A DNA stretch of 29,813 nucleotides from Diplocarpon mali (Eukaryota > Ascomycota > Leotiomycetes > Helotiales > Drepanopezizaceae), in the NCBI GenBank assembly GCA_024741835.1, contig JAENRP010000448.1, positions 1 through 29,813 of the forward strand. The letters are read 5' to 3'. The notes under the pieces were generated by a model. The model was not told the origin of the DNA. It searched no databases and saw only the letters and a program-made list of their open reading frames with translations. Made by a program: the position numbers and the translations under genes. Positions 9,101 to 19,456 of the stretch are shown here, one piece after another. Position 1 is the stretch's first letter. The number at the start of each line of letters is the position of its first letter.

Positions 9101-11244
9101 GAGTAATTATATCTTTAATAGTTAAGTTTAATAAATCTTAAAATAGGAAGGAGCTATCTTTAAAGCTCTGTATACTTAGAGATTCGCAAGGTATACCACT
9201 TAATAGTAATACTATTAAGTCGAACTAATAACTCCTCTCTTTAAGCTTAAGTATATTAAGCGTACCTACTAATTAATAACCTATTAGTTATCTAAAGGCC
9301 GAATAGACTATTCCTATTATTTGCAAACTACTTAAAGTATAAAATAACTTTAATATTATTATCCCTTTAATTAAAGTACTTAAAGTAAAGGATATTCCTA
9401 AAATAAGTATAAGTAATAATAAGCCTCTACTACTAGAAAGCGGTTCTTTAAATAATAAGCCTATAGAACCTATAGCTAAACTTATATCTTTAAAAAGAAA
9501 TAGAGACTTAGAATTAGAAGATACCTTAGATAAATAAGAGTTTAAGCGTATTTAAGCTATAATAGTATATAGGATCTATAAGCTTAAACTTCAATAGAGC
9601 TTTGATAAAGATAATATATTCCTAATCACTAGGAGGATAATAAAAATCTCTCTTTTAAAGATATATAATAAAGCTATTAATAATTTAGAGAATAGAATAG
9701 TATAAAGTAAGGCAATCTAAAAGGAGATAAGCTCTCTTACTATAAATAGCATATAAATAGAGGAACCGACGCTAAAGGATATGAACCTAGTATTAATAAA
9801 GTAGGTCTTTATAATTAAGATATATATAAATAGAACCTTAAAGCATTATAAAGCAAGGCTTATAGCTAAGTGCTTCTTCTAATAGTATAAAGAAGACTAC
9901 TTTAATATATTCGCGCTAATAGTTCGTATAAATACCCTTTATATATTTATAGCGATAGTAGCTGCTAAGGACCTTGAATATAGATAGTATAATATTAAAA
10001 ATACATTTACTAAAGCGATTATAAAAGAATAGATTTTTCTCTCTTAACCTAATAGTATTCCTATATATGCTGGCTACTCTCTTTATATACTCTATAGTAT
10101 CTATAGGCTTAAATAATTAACTTATAATTAAAACCTTTTATATAGCTTTACTTTAATAAAAATAGGATTCGTTTAAAGCTTAGCTAACCCTTATTTATTT
10201 ACTTATATTAAGCGTAGAATCAAGTTGCTACTATATATTAATGATATTGCTATAGTTATAAAAACAACTACTCAATTAGATTAATTCTTTATAATAATTT
10301 AAAAACGTTTTAATACTAAGGATTTAAGGGGAATTTATAAGATCCTTAGTATCTATATTATAAGGAACCGTTTTACTTAAAAACTCTAATTAGATTAAGA
10401 GTAATATATTAAAAAGATCTTAGATTAAATAAGGCTCTCTACTTATACTCTTAACTTTAAGCTAAAGCGTACTCCAATTGAAGGAAAGTATAATAAGTTA
10501 AAGCCTATTAATAAAAATGAGTAAAGAGGAGATCTGAAGAAGTACTAATAGGATATTAAAGCAATTATATATACTATAGTATATATAAGATCAGATATTA
10601 CCTTTATTATTAAGTAACTTAATTAGAATCTAAAGGATCTAATAATTTAATATAAGAATGCAATCAAGCGACCTAAAAAGTACCTTTAATTAATAATTAT
10701 ATAAAAGGTAAGATATAAACTAACGAAATATATAAGTGCAAAGCTTAAAGTATATACTAATTCCAACTAGGCAAATATAAAAGGTTAGAAAAGTATATTT
10801 AAAAGCATAGCAATACTATATAGTAGACCTATATTATAAGGAAGTAGGAAGTAGAAATCAGTAGCTACTATAAGTACTAAGGCCGAATATATATCAATAT
10901 TATTAAATTGTAAGTAAGGATTATAAATTGCTTAAGTTTTAAAAGATATAGGTTTTGCTAAGTATATTAAATAAGATAGGAACTATATTAATCTTTAAGT
11001 AAATAATATAAAGGCGATTATACTTATAAAGAATCTACACTTATATAAGCGATCGAAATATATTAATATTACTTACTACTTTATCTATAACCTTATTATA
11101 AAGAATAAGTTATTAATTACCTATATCTTAACTAATCGAATAATAGTAAATAGATTTATAAAACTATTAAAGATAATTATAAAGTTCAAAGCATTTAAAG
11201 ATATATTAAAGTTATAAAAGATAGTAAGGACTTAATAGGCTTAA
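6142..11244 (+). pseudogene. Copia B gag-pol polyprotein, RIP-inactivated
   Basis: One frame, read through stops, gives all domains. Gag (about 6142-7100) includes DLKLYFKSKG, LLNSLPFKF and a CCHC knuckle at 6994-7032 (Cys intact at the first position, Tyr at the other three). Protease starts near 7306 with the D-T-G motif changed to N-T-N at 7318-7326. The tandem-repeat spacer is 7669-8150. The integrase zinc region is about 8260-8400 (RRFVYLRLEKLKGLYK), followed by the integrase core to about 9110. Reverse transcriptase is about 9800-10560 with YIND at 10234-10245 (first Asp lost). RNase H with a C-terminal YKRSKYI-like motif runs to the end. The start is uncertain: copies C and D have ACA and ACG at the ATG at 6142, so the true start is probably elsewhere. 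Confidence 0.88.
7669..8150 (+). repeat. In-frame 39/48-bp tandem repeat, copy B (10 units)
   Basis: Units start at 7669, 7759, 7798, 7846, 7885, 7933, 7972, 8020, 8068 and 8116, with spacings of 90, 39, 48, 39, 48, 39, 48, 48 and 48 bp. They lie in the protease-integrase frame and encode 13- and 16-residue units such as TLKLGLQVKFAKI. The 171-residue open frame on the opposite strand is a by-product of the same repeat. I know of no such repeat block between protease and integrase in standard Copia elements. Confidence 0.87.
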
Positions 11245-11535
11245 GGACGACTCTTAGGCTTACCTTACGAGTTAAGTTATATAGTCTTATAAAGGAAAGT
11301 TTTTAAATCAACTCCTAGGCTTAGACTATAAGTTAAGTTATATAGTCTTATAAAGGAATGCTTTTAGAAATTTAACTCTTAGTCTTATCTTATAAGTAGG
11401 ATTAGTAATTTTAATAAAGGTTACTATTAATTAATTATTTTTAATTTAAAAAGATACTTAAGAGTTAGATTAGTGCAAAAGGATAGTTATTATTTTCTTA
11501 ACTATAAGTTAATTAGAGTAAGGTCTAAGTAAGGG
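11245..11535 (+). repeat. Copia B 3' noncoding tail
   Basis: It has the same layout as the tail of copy A: about three degenerate ACTC...AAGT palindromes, each followed by TATAGTCTTATAAAGGAA-like sequence, then about 120 bp of AT-rich sequence. The likely polypurine tract is AAGTAAGGG, directly before the LTR. No ORF. Confidence 0.7.
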
Positions 11536-11730
11536 TATTAAGATAGGTAATATAGCTATTACTCTAATATATTATTATATAACCCTACTGCTTAATTAAT
11601 AAGATATTAATATATATATAGCTATAAGGAAGAAAGGGGTAACTTTCCTTCCTTAACTCTTACTAATATATCGACCATCGACCTCTAGAAGCCTCCTTTA
11701 CCTACTGCGCCGACTCACTTAAGCTCAATA
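11536..11730 (+). repeat. 3' LTR of Copia B (195 bp)
   Basis: It is the same length as the 5' LTR and begins TATTAAGATAGG. It differs from 5548-5742 mainly by C/T and G/A changes, so age cannot be dated from LTR divergence without correcting for RIP. Confidence 0.95.
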
Positions 11731-11854
11731 TAATCAAGTATTAATATACTTATTTAAGAATTAGCAAGGGTTATAAGATACCTAGGGTTTTATTATAATA
11801 AGCTTTTATTTTCAAATAATAATAGTTTTAAATATAAGTGCTAATATCACTGCT
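11731..11854 (-). pseudogene. Gypsy integrase fragment between Copia B and the solo LTR
   Basis: The first 5 bp are the right TAATC duplication of Copia B. On the minus strand the fragment reads SSDISTYI, then a degenerate Cys-rich stretch, KAYYNKTLGIL and PLLIL, then LIMDF across the Copia B junction. This matches the end of the H2C2 zinc region and the linker to the integrase core in Gypsy elements (usual form YVRNC...KAxR...PLPIP...MDF). It is the key proof that 4103-5547 and the region to the right belong to one element. Confidence 0.85.
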
Positions 11855-12049
11855 TATTGAGCTTAAGTGAGTCGGCGCAGTAGGTAAAGGAGGCTTTTAG
11901 AGGTCGATGGTCGATATATTAATAAGAGTTAAAGAAGGAAGGTTACCCCTTTCTTCCCTATAGCTATATATATATCAATATCCTATTGACTAAGTAGTAG
12001 GGTCATATAATAATACATCGGAGTGATAGCTGTATTACCTATCTCAATA
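11855..12049 (-). repeat. Solo Copia LTR (195 bp) in Gypsy integrase
   Basis: This is a full-length family 1 LTR in inverted orientation (TATTGAGC...CTCAATA) without internal sequence. It is flanked by CTGCT (11850-11854) and CTACT (12050-12054), a target duplication with one RIP-type change. It is therefore an LTR-LTR recombination product, not a truncated element. It splits the Gypsy motif YYW-x-SLSSDIS. Confidence 0.93.
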
Positions 12050-13274
12050 CTACTAAGGCTTTTCCAATAGTATTTTCTTCTTACTAAAAGCCTTATTTTC
12101 CCGATTCTAGCGTATATAACGCAAGGTTACTTATGCATATAACAAATCAAAGCTATTTATAGTTTAAGAGGTTATAATAGTATAATGAGTCTACCTTAAA
12201 AGAAGAGTTTGCCTTAGCTAAGTTTATAGTTGAGGCTGTAGTTCTACGCCTTGTCTCAGAACTTCTATAGCTTAAGGGAGGTCTTATTAGCTTAAATAAC
12301 CTTATCGATAACGTAGTAGTTCGCTACGTTATACTCGACCTTAGACGTTAGGTCAGTAGGTGCCTCTATTAGCGCGATTAGCATACTCGTCACTTATAGG
12401 CCAGGCCCGCAAGTAGCACCGCCTCTAGTAACAAGTACTTCTATAGAGAGCTTATTATTAGGCAAGAGCTACTAGTAGCGTAAAGCTCGTTTCCTAGCCT
12501 TAAGAGGGGTCAGCTCCTAGTCTCGATATAAGAGTATATTAGCTAGCGTATTCGTTATACCTATTCAATATATAATAAAGAAGTTAAAGTTAGTAAAGAA
12601 CTCTACCTAGCAAGCCTGCTAAGCTATTAAGTCCTTAGTTATTATAAAGTACTTAAGGGCCTTATAATCTATATATATGCATACTATTTTCTAAGCCCTA
12701 AGTAGCTTTGCCTTATACTAGTAGAACGATTTAAAAATCGCTAGGAGCTCCTTATTATAAATAGGGTAATTTAGCTTAGCGTTATTTATAATCTTTAAGA
12801 AGTACCCGATTAGGTAGTAGTTATTATCTTCTTAAAGTTAAAAGAGTATACTAGCAACTATACTATTAGAAGCGTTAGTCTTAAGCCTTATCTACTTCTA
12901 AGGGTAATAGTAGTACAAAATCGGGATTATTTAAAGGCTTAAGCGCAAAGTTTCCTAAGCTTCTTTATAAGCGTTATTAAAATTAAAAGGAACGTTCCCT
13001 ATAAGAGCTATTAAAGGTTGGCAGATACGACTATAGCTTTAAATAAACCTTTGGTAGAAGTTATAGAACCTTAGGAAGCTCTATACGCTATGTAAATTCT
13101 TAGTATATTTCTACTCTTAAATAACTAAGACCTTATTAAGGTCTACCTTAATTCTATAAACTCTAATAATAAACCTTAAGAACCTAGTCTTAATGACCTT
13201 AAACTCGCTTTTCTTAATATCTACTTAAAGGCTATAGCATTAGAGAATTCCTAAGATCTTTTTAATATAAATCT
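12050..13274 (-). pseudogene. Gypsy pol middle part: integrase zinc region, RNase H, RT end
   Basis: In minus-strand order, 13274 to about 13060 is the end of reverse transcriptase (KSEFKVIKTRFLRFII, then VDLNKV). About 12530-12800 is RNase H: PIYNKELLAIFKSF, then IDYKALKYF, the usual TDHKxLxYF, with its Asp kept at 12667-12669. Near 12600, QAxxVEFFTNFNF matches RQARWxEFLSxFxF. From about 12500 to 12120 follows the RNase H-integrase linker. The last readable motif, RRKYYWKSL, meets the solo LTR at 12055. RIP stops are present but fewer than in the Copia copies, with more intact GC-rich codons near 12300-12500. Confidence 0.86.
13270..13274. repeat. Target site duplication AATCT (left, Copia C)
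   Basis: AATCT is repeated exactly at 19457-19461 after the far LTR of Copia C. Confidence 0.92.
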
Positions 13275-13469
13275 TATTAAGCTTAAGTGAGTTGGCGCAG
13301 TAGGTAAAGGAAACTTCTAAAGGTCGATGGTCGATATATTAGTAAGAGTTAAGGAAGAAAGGTTACCCCTTTCTTCCTTATAGCTATATATATATTAATA
13401 TCCTACTGATTAAGCAGTAGGGTTATATGATAATATATTAGAGTAATAGCTATATTACCTATCTTAATA
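13275..13469 (-). repeat. 3' LTR of Copia C (195 bp)
   Basis: Inverted family 1 LTR running from TATTAAGCTTAAG to CCTATCTTAATA on the plus strand. The length matches the family. Confidence 0.94.
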
Positions 13470-13771
13470 CCTCTACTTAGACCTTACTCTAATTGACTTA
13501 TAGTTGGGAAAATAATAACTATCCTTTTGCGCTAATCCAATTCCTAGGTATCTCTTTAAATTAAAAAACAATTAATTAATTAATAATAACCTTTATTAAA
13601 ATCACCAAACTCTATTCGCAAGGCAGGACCAGGAGTTAATTTTCCTAAAAGCATTCCTTTATAAGACTATATGACTTAACTTGCGGTTTAGGCCTAAGAG
13701 TCGATCTAAAAAAAAATTTTCTTTTATAAGATTATATAACCTGATTTATAAGGTAGGCTTAAGAGTCGTCC
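13470..13771 (-). repeat. Copia C 3' noncoding tail
   Basis: This is the inverted equivalent of the tails of A and B. It contains three degenerate palindromes near 13612-13635, 13680-13702 and 13747-13768. No gene is visible. Confidence 0.7.
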
Positions 13772-16700
13772 TTAAGCCTACTAAGCCCTTATTATCTTCT
13801 ATAATCCTAGTATATCTTTGAATGCTTCGAACTTTACAATTGTCTTTAATAGCTTTATAAATCCATTTGCTACTATTCGATTAGTTAAAATATAAGTAAT
13901 TAATAACTTATTCTTTATAATAAGGTTATAGATAAAGTAATAGGTAATATTAATATATTTCGATCGCTTATATAAGTATGGATTCTTTATAAGTGCAATC
14001 GCCTTTATATTATTTACTTAAAGATTAATATAGTTCCTATCTTATCTAATATACTTAGTAAAACCTATATCTTCTAAAACTTAGGCGATTTATAATCCTT
14101 ATTTACAATTTAATAATATTAATATATATTCGGCCTTAGTACTTATAATAGCTATTGATTTCTACTTCCTACTTCTTTATAATATAGGTCTACTATATAG
14201 TACTACTACGCTTTTAGATATACTTTTCTAACCTTTTATATTTACCTAATTGGAATTAGTATATACCTTAAGCTTTATACTTATATATTTTATTAGTTTA
14301 TATTTTACCTTTTATATAATTATTAATCGAAGGTACCTTTTAAATCGCTTGATTGCATTCTTATATTAAATCGTCAGATCCTTTAGGTTTTGATTAAGTT
14401 ACTTAATAATAAAGGCGATATTTAATCTTATATATATTATAATATATATAATTGCTCTAATATCTTATTAGTACTTCTTTAGATCTCCTTTCTACTTATT
14501 TTTATTAATAGGCTCTAACTTATTATACTTTCCTTTGATTAAAGTACACTTTAGCTTAAAGTTAGAAGTATAAGTGGAAAGTCCTATTTAGTTTAAGATC
14601 TTCTTAATATACTACTCTTAGTTTAATTAGAATTCTTAAGTAGAGTAGTTCCTTATAATATAGATACTAAGGATCTTATGAATTCCTTTTAAATCCTTAG
14701 TATTAAAACGTTTTTAAATAGTTATAAAGAATTAATTTAATTAAGTAGTTGTTTTTGCAGCTATAGTAATATCGTCAATATATAGTAGCAATTCAATTCT
14801 ACACTTAATATAAGTAAATAGATAAGGGTTAGCTAGGCTTTAAACGAATCCTATTTCCACTAAAGTAAAGCTATATAAGAGGTTTTAATTATAAGCTGAT
14901 TATTTAAGCCTATAGATACTATAGAGTATATAGAAAGAGTGGCTAGCGTATATAAGAATACTATTAGATTAAGAGAGAAAAATCCGTTCCTTTATAATCA
15001 CTTTAATAAATACATTTTTAATATTATACTATTCACATTCAAGGTTCTTAGCAGCTACTATTACTATAAATATGCAAAGGGTATTTATATAAACTATTAG
15101 CGCAAATATATCAAAGTAGTCTTTTCCATACTATTAGGAAAAGCCCTTAGCTATAAGCCTTACTTTATAATATTTTAAAGTCCTATTTGCATATATCTTA
15201 ATTATAAAGACCCACTTTATTAATACTAGGTTTATATCCTTTAACGTTAGTTCCTTTATTTATATACCATTTATAATAAGAGAGCTTATCTCCTCTTAGA
15301 TTGCCTTATTCTATATTGCTCTATTCTCTAAATTATTAATAGCTTTATTATATATCTTTAGAAGAGAGATTTTCATTATCCTCCTAATAGTTAGAAACGC
15401 ATTATCTTTATTAAAGCTCTATTAAAGTTCGAGCTTATAAATCCTATATACTATTATAGCTTAGATACACTTAAACTTGCATTCATTTAAGGTATCTTCT
15501 AATTCTAAGTCTTTATTCCTCTTTAAAGGTATAAGTTCAGCTATGGGTTCTATAGGCTTATTATTTAAGGAACCGCTTTCTAATAGTAGAGGCTTATTAG
15601 TACTTATACCTATTTCGAGAATATCCTTTACTATAAGTGCTTTAATTAAAAGGATAATAATATTAAAGTTATTCTATACTTTAAGTAGTTTGCGGATAAT
15701 AGGAATAGTCTATTTAGCCTTTAGGCAATTAGTAGGTTATCAATTAGCAAGTACACTTAATATACTTAAGCTAAAAGAAAGGGGTTATTAGTTTAATTTA
15801 ATAGTATTACTATTAAGTAGTATACCTTGCGAATCTTTAAATATATAGAACTTTAAAGATAGCTCCTTCTTATTTTAAGATTTATTAAACTCAACTACTA
15901 AGGATATAATTACTTACCTTAGATCTAGCGTATATACTATTTATTACTTTATTATTTATTTAATATACTTAATAAATATATACTTTCTACCTTAGTTTAT
16001 TAGCTTCTTACTCTTTATACCTATAGGCTAAGACTTTAGGCTAATATAGAAATAGCAGACGCTTTTAAAGACGCAGATATAGTCCAGGCTTAGTTTCTAT
16101 TTAAAATATACCTTATATAGTAATATTCAAGTGCTATTAACTATTAGTCTACTACCTATTCTATTTTATAAGTATATATCTGCCTTAATCGCAAGGTCCT
16201 AGAATTCTAATAATAGGTTAGTATCTTATAATAGAGCGTAATAGTCAGTCTTTACTTATTAGATGCTTTGCTTAGCGATGCTATTTTAATAGGAACCTTT
16301 ATATATTATAATTAGTTTATAATAAACTCTTTATTTTACTTATTTATTAAGCTTTACCCTAATCTCTAATGCGTTATCAGACCTAATAGCTATTAGCTTT
16401 AACTAGGTCTAGCGTTCCTTTATTACTTTTTAAGTTTCTAGCTTTTTTATAAGCTTAGTTTTAGTTTTAGCGCAAATAGTTTATATCTATTAAATAGAGT
16501 TATCTACTATTTAAGAAAACTAATTATTTCCTTTAATTAAGGTTATAAATGGTCTAGTAATATTAATAGATATTAGCGCTAGTATCAAATCTTTTTATAA
16601 ATTAAGTTTAATTCGCATCCGATTTCGAAGTTTTATCAGCTTGCAAATTCGGTATATTAAGCGATCCTTTAATACTTAGATCTTCTGTTTTAAAATCAAG

Positions 16701-16861
16701 ACCTTATATAAGCCCTTCAATTTCTCTAGCCTTAAATGCGCGAATCTTCTTTATATTAGCTAATACTTTAATAAGCTTTTAGCTTCTAATAGCTTTAATA
16801 GCCTATTATTAATCGATACTTTATTATTAATAGCTAAAAAGGAATAGTAATAGCAGTTTAA

Positions 16862-17366
16862 GGTTTTGCCATTTTCCAATTGCAAGCCTAGCTTAAGAGT
16901 CGTTTTTAATAAAACTATAAGATCTACTCGCAGTCTTAGCTTAAGAGTCGATTTCTTAAAAATAGCAGGATTTACTTATAGTCCTAGCTTAAGAGTTATT
17001 TCTAACAAATTTGCAAAGTTTACTTATAGTCTTAGCTTAAGAGTCATTTCTGCGAATTTCACTTGCGATCCTAGCTTAAGAGTTATTATTAGCGAATTTA
17101 CAAAATCTATTTACAATCTTAGCCTAAGAGTTATTTCTATTAAATTCACTTATAATCTTAGCTTAAGAGTCATCTTTAAAGATATGTTATATTTTACTTA
17201 TAGTCCTAGCTTAAGAGTTATTTTTGCGAATTTCATTTGCGATCCTAGCTTAAGAGTCCATTTATTCTCCTTATCTTTACTTAATTGTATTAAGGTAAAG
17301 AGTGCACTTTCCTTAAAGGAATCCACTTAAAGGTTTAGCTTAAGAGTCAATTTCTATAATATTACC
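16862..17366 (-). repeat. In-frame 39/48-bp tandem repeat, copy C (10 units)
   Basis: AGAGT unit ends at 16896, 16944, 16992, 17040, 17079, 17127, 17166, 17214, 17253 and 17343 give spacings of 48, 48, 48, 39, 48, 39, 48, 39 and 90. This is exactly the reverse of copy B. The identical unit order shows that B and C descend from one ten-unit parent. Confidence 0.87.
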
Positions 17367-17482
17367 TTTAAGATAATATAAAGTCTATCTTTAATTTTAG
17401 CTTTAAAGATCACTTTATAATTATTATTTATAAACTATATAAATCAATTATTAAAAACTCTTATATAATTCATCTTTATATA

Positions 17483-17487
17483 NNNNN
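17483..17487. other. Assembly gap (five N)
   Basis: The only ambiguous bases in the window. Alignment with copy B suggests about 14-16 bp, between TTTATATA and AAAAGATTAAT, are represented by five N. Both sides are Copia C protease region, so the join itself looks sound. Confidence 0.9.
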
Positions 17488-18863
17488 AAAAGATTAATAC
17501 TTAAGCTAAGTATAAGAAGAACATTTTATAAAAGGAAAGAAACGCTAGCGACATTTATCTTTACTATACCTATCGAATCTATATATAACCTTTTACTATT
17601 AACTTTAATAGAGCGCCTTTTTATTTTAATAATTAGGCCTTTAAATAGGTGGGATTTATTAATTATATATATTATACAACTAGTATTACTATACCAATTG
17701 AATTCAAGGATCTTACGAAGATCGGCTTTTAAGATATAGGTATCTTTATTATAATTATTATCTAAATTATTAAAAGTGGATTTAAGTTTAAATAACTTAC
17801 TATTATTATTAGAGGTATTTGCTAAAGTTTTAGCTAAATAGCCTTTTCCTTTGCCTTTCCTTAGTAGTTGCGGCCTTTAATAGGATAAGGGCAGTTTACT
17901 TTTTAACTTTTGCTTTAATTACTTTTTAATATTAAAGCTAGCAACTATATTAATCAATTGCCTTCTAACTTTACAATTAGTAATATTATAAGTACTATTA
18001 TAAAAGTAGTATTCCTAATAAGCTTAAGGGCTCGTCCTATGCTCCTTCCTTTTCTTAGGCTTATTATTGCCTTATAATATAGCATTTGCTGATTTAGAGC
18101 GTCCTTTAAGGTCTTACTTAATAGTTCAAAGGAGGTCGATCTTCTTATAGATCTTAAGGTTAGGTTAGATAAGAAGAGATTATTTTATAATAGTAAACTT
18201 AAAAGGGAGGCTATTAAGTAAGAAATTAAAAAGCTAAGTTTTCTTAAAAGTTATAGCTATCCTAAGATCTATAGCTTTTACTCTCCTTCTTACTTTATAT
18301 AATATAAATTAGGCAGAGTTTATATTTATATCTATATCCTTACTATCTTTATCTTTTTTATATTAAAATAAAGTGATCTGCTATAGTAAATACTAAGTAT
18401 TAAAGGCAGTTATCTAAGAGTATTTTACCTTTAAAGTATCCTATCTTATCTTTATATTATTATAAACTTAAATAAAATCTCAGTCTTTATTACTTAAACC
18501 TTTATTAATCTTAAGTTTGCATTTAGCTAAGGCTAACCTATACTCCTTCTCCTTTTCTATATTTAAAATCTGCCTTTAGGATTCTTAGTTATTATCTATT
18601 AAAGCTCTTAAGCTAAGCTTATTTAATATATTTAATAAATCCTTAATAGTTGTATTAGCTATTAAAGTAGAAGTAGACGAATTAGTAGAAGGAGTATAAA
18701 GGGCTATTCTTACGTATTTAATAAGTGTCTTTTAAATTGTTATTTCAATGCCTTTGCTTTTAAAGTAAAGCTTTAAATCGTCGAACTATTATTGCCAGTT
18801 CTTTTAAAAGAATTAGAGGTCTTTAGGTCTAGTATTTCGATCGGAATCGGAAGCTATTGCTGT

Positions 18864-19249
18864 TTCGAATAGAATTGCATTAAAATCAAATAAATTAAAT
18901 AGTTAAAGGCACTCCTCCTATCGAAAAGTCGAAATGATTAAATAGCAGATATTATAAAAGTATTAAATAGGGAGGAAGTCCTTTTATCGAAAAGGGTTTT
19001 TAGGCTATAACGCAGGGAGTTATACCTCTTATAAAATATAATAAAGTAAGGAATTATACCTCTTATAGTACCAAAGGGTTATAGAGTAAGGAATTATACC
19101 TTTTATAATATAGGTTGGCTAAATAGGGAATCACACCTCCTATTCACCGATTGCTTGCCTCTTACTATAAGTCTCGTTCAACTTCCTACTAATAGTTATA
19201 GCGCAAGTACTTTTTAAAGGAAGTTAATAATCTATTATTAGTCTAACTA
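18864..19249 (-). repeat. Copia C leader with minisatellite
   Basis: Inverted counterpart of the B leader. Units like AAGGAATTATACCTCTTAT occur from about 18970 to 19145. No gene is visible. Confidence 0.68.
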
Positions 19250-19261
19250 GGGCTTATAATC
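19248..19261 (-). other. Primer-binding site of Copia C
   Basis: On the minus strand this reads GATTATAAGCCCTA directly after the 5' LTR, matching the initiator tRNA-Met anticodon arm with RIP-type changes. Confidence 0.75.
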
Positions 19262-19456
19262 TATTAAGCTTAAGTAAGTCGGCGCAGTAGGTAAGGGAAA
19301 CTTCTAAAGGTCGATAGTCGATATATTAGTAAGAGTTAAGGAAGAAAGGTTACCCCTTTCTTCCCTATAGCTATATATGTATTAACATCCTACTAACGAA
19401 GCAGTAGGGTCATATGATAATACATCAGAGTGATAGCTGTATCACCTATCTTAACA
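19262..19456 (-). repeat. 5' LTR of Copia C (195 bp)
   Basis: Inverted LTR, from TATTAAGCTTAAG to CCTATCTTAACA on the plus strand. Its outer end keeps the ancestral ACA. Confidence 0.94.

Larger units (their letters stand above)
5548..11730 (+). mobile_element. Ty1/Copia retrotransposon copy B, complete, in Gypsy integrase
   Basis: This is a complete 6183-bp element with two 195-bp LTRs and a TAATC target duplication. Between them are a primer-binding site, a leader with minisatellite, a gag-pol frame, a repetitive tail and the 3' LTR. It splits the Gypsy pol gene just upstream of the integrase MDF motif. It is the reference copy for this family because nothing is inserted in it. All coding parts carry RIP stops, so it is non-autonomous. 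Confidence 0.95.
13772..18863 (-). pseudogene. Copia C gag-pol polyprotein, RIP-inactivated, RT box intact
   Basis: The domain order is the same as in B, read right to left: gag, CCHC knuckle, protease, tandem-repeat spacer, integrase, RT and RNase H. The RT catalytic box is YIDD (14771-14782), unlike YINN in A and YIND in B. The knuckle keeps its last Cys (TGT, 17973-17975) while the other three ligands are Tyr. The protease motif is N-T-S in place of D-T-G. The start near the ASDSDRN stretch is inferred from alignment with B; the codon matching the B ATG is ACA. Long antisense frames, such as 15477-15791 on the plus strand, are shadows of this pol gene. Confidence 0.87.
13275..19456 (-). 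mobile_element. Ty1/Copia retrotransposon copy C, complete, in Gypsy RT
   Basis: This is a full-length minus-strand element of 6182 bp including five N. It has two 195-bp LTRs and an AATCT duplication. It splits the Gypsy reverse transcriptase: the two sides join as YLNNILIYLENSFNYKIY. It keeps more ancestral codons than A or B, including an intact RT catalytic box. Confidence 0.95.

Noticed and set aside
12050..13274. Possible host gene because of higher GC near 12300-12500
   Set aside because: The frame on both sides is continuous with Gypsy RNase H and integrase, and the section falls in the linker between them.
15477..15791. 104-residue plus-strand frame
   Set aside because: Antisense shadow of Copia C pol, with homologous but broken counterparts in the other copies.
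16866..17330. 154-residue plus-strand repeat protein
   Set aside because: The same antisense shadow in copy C, which is on the minus strand.
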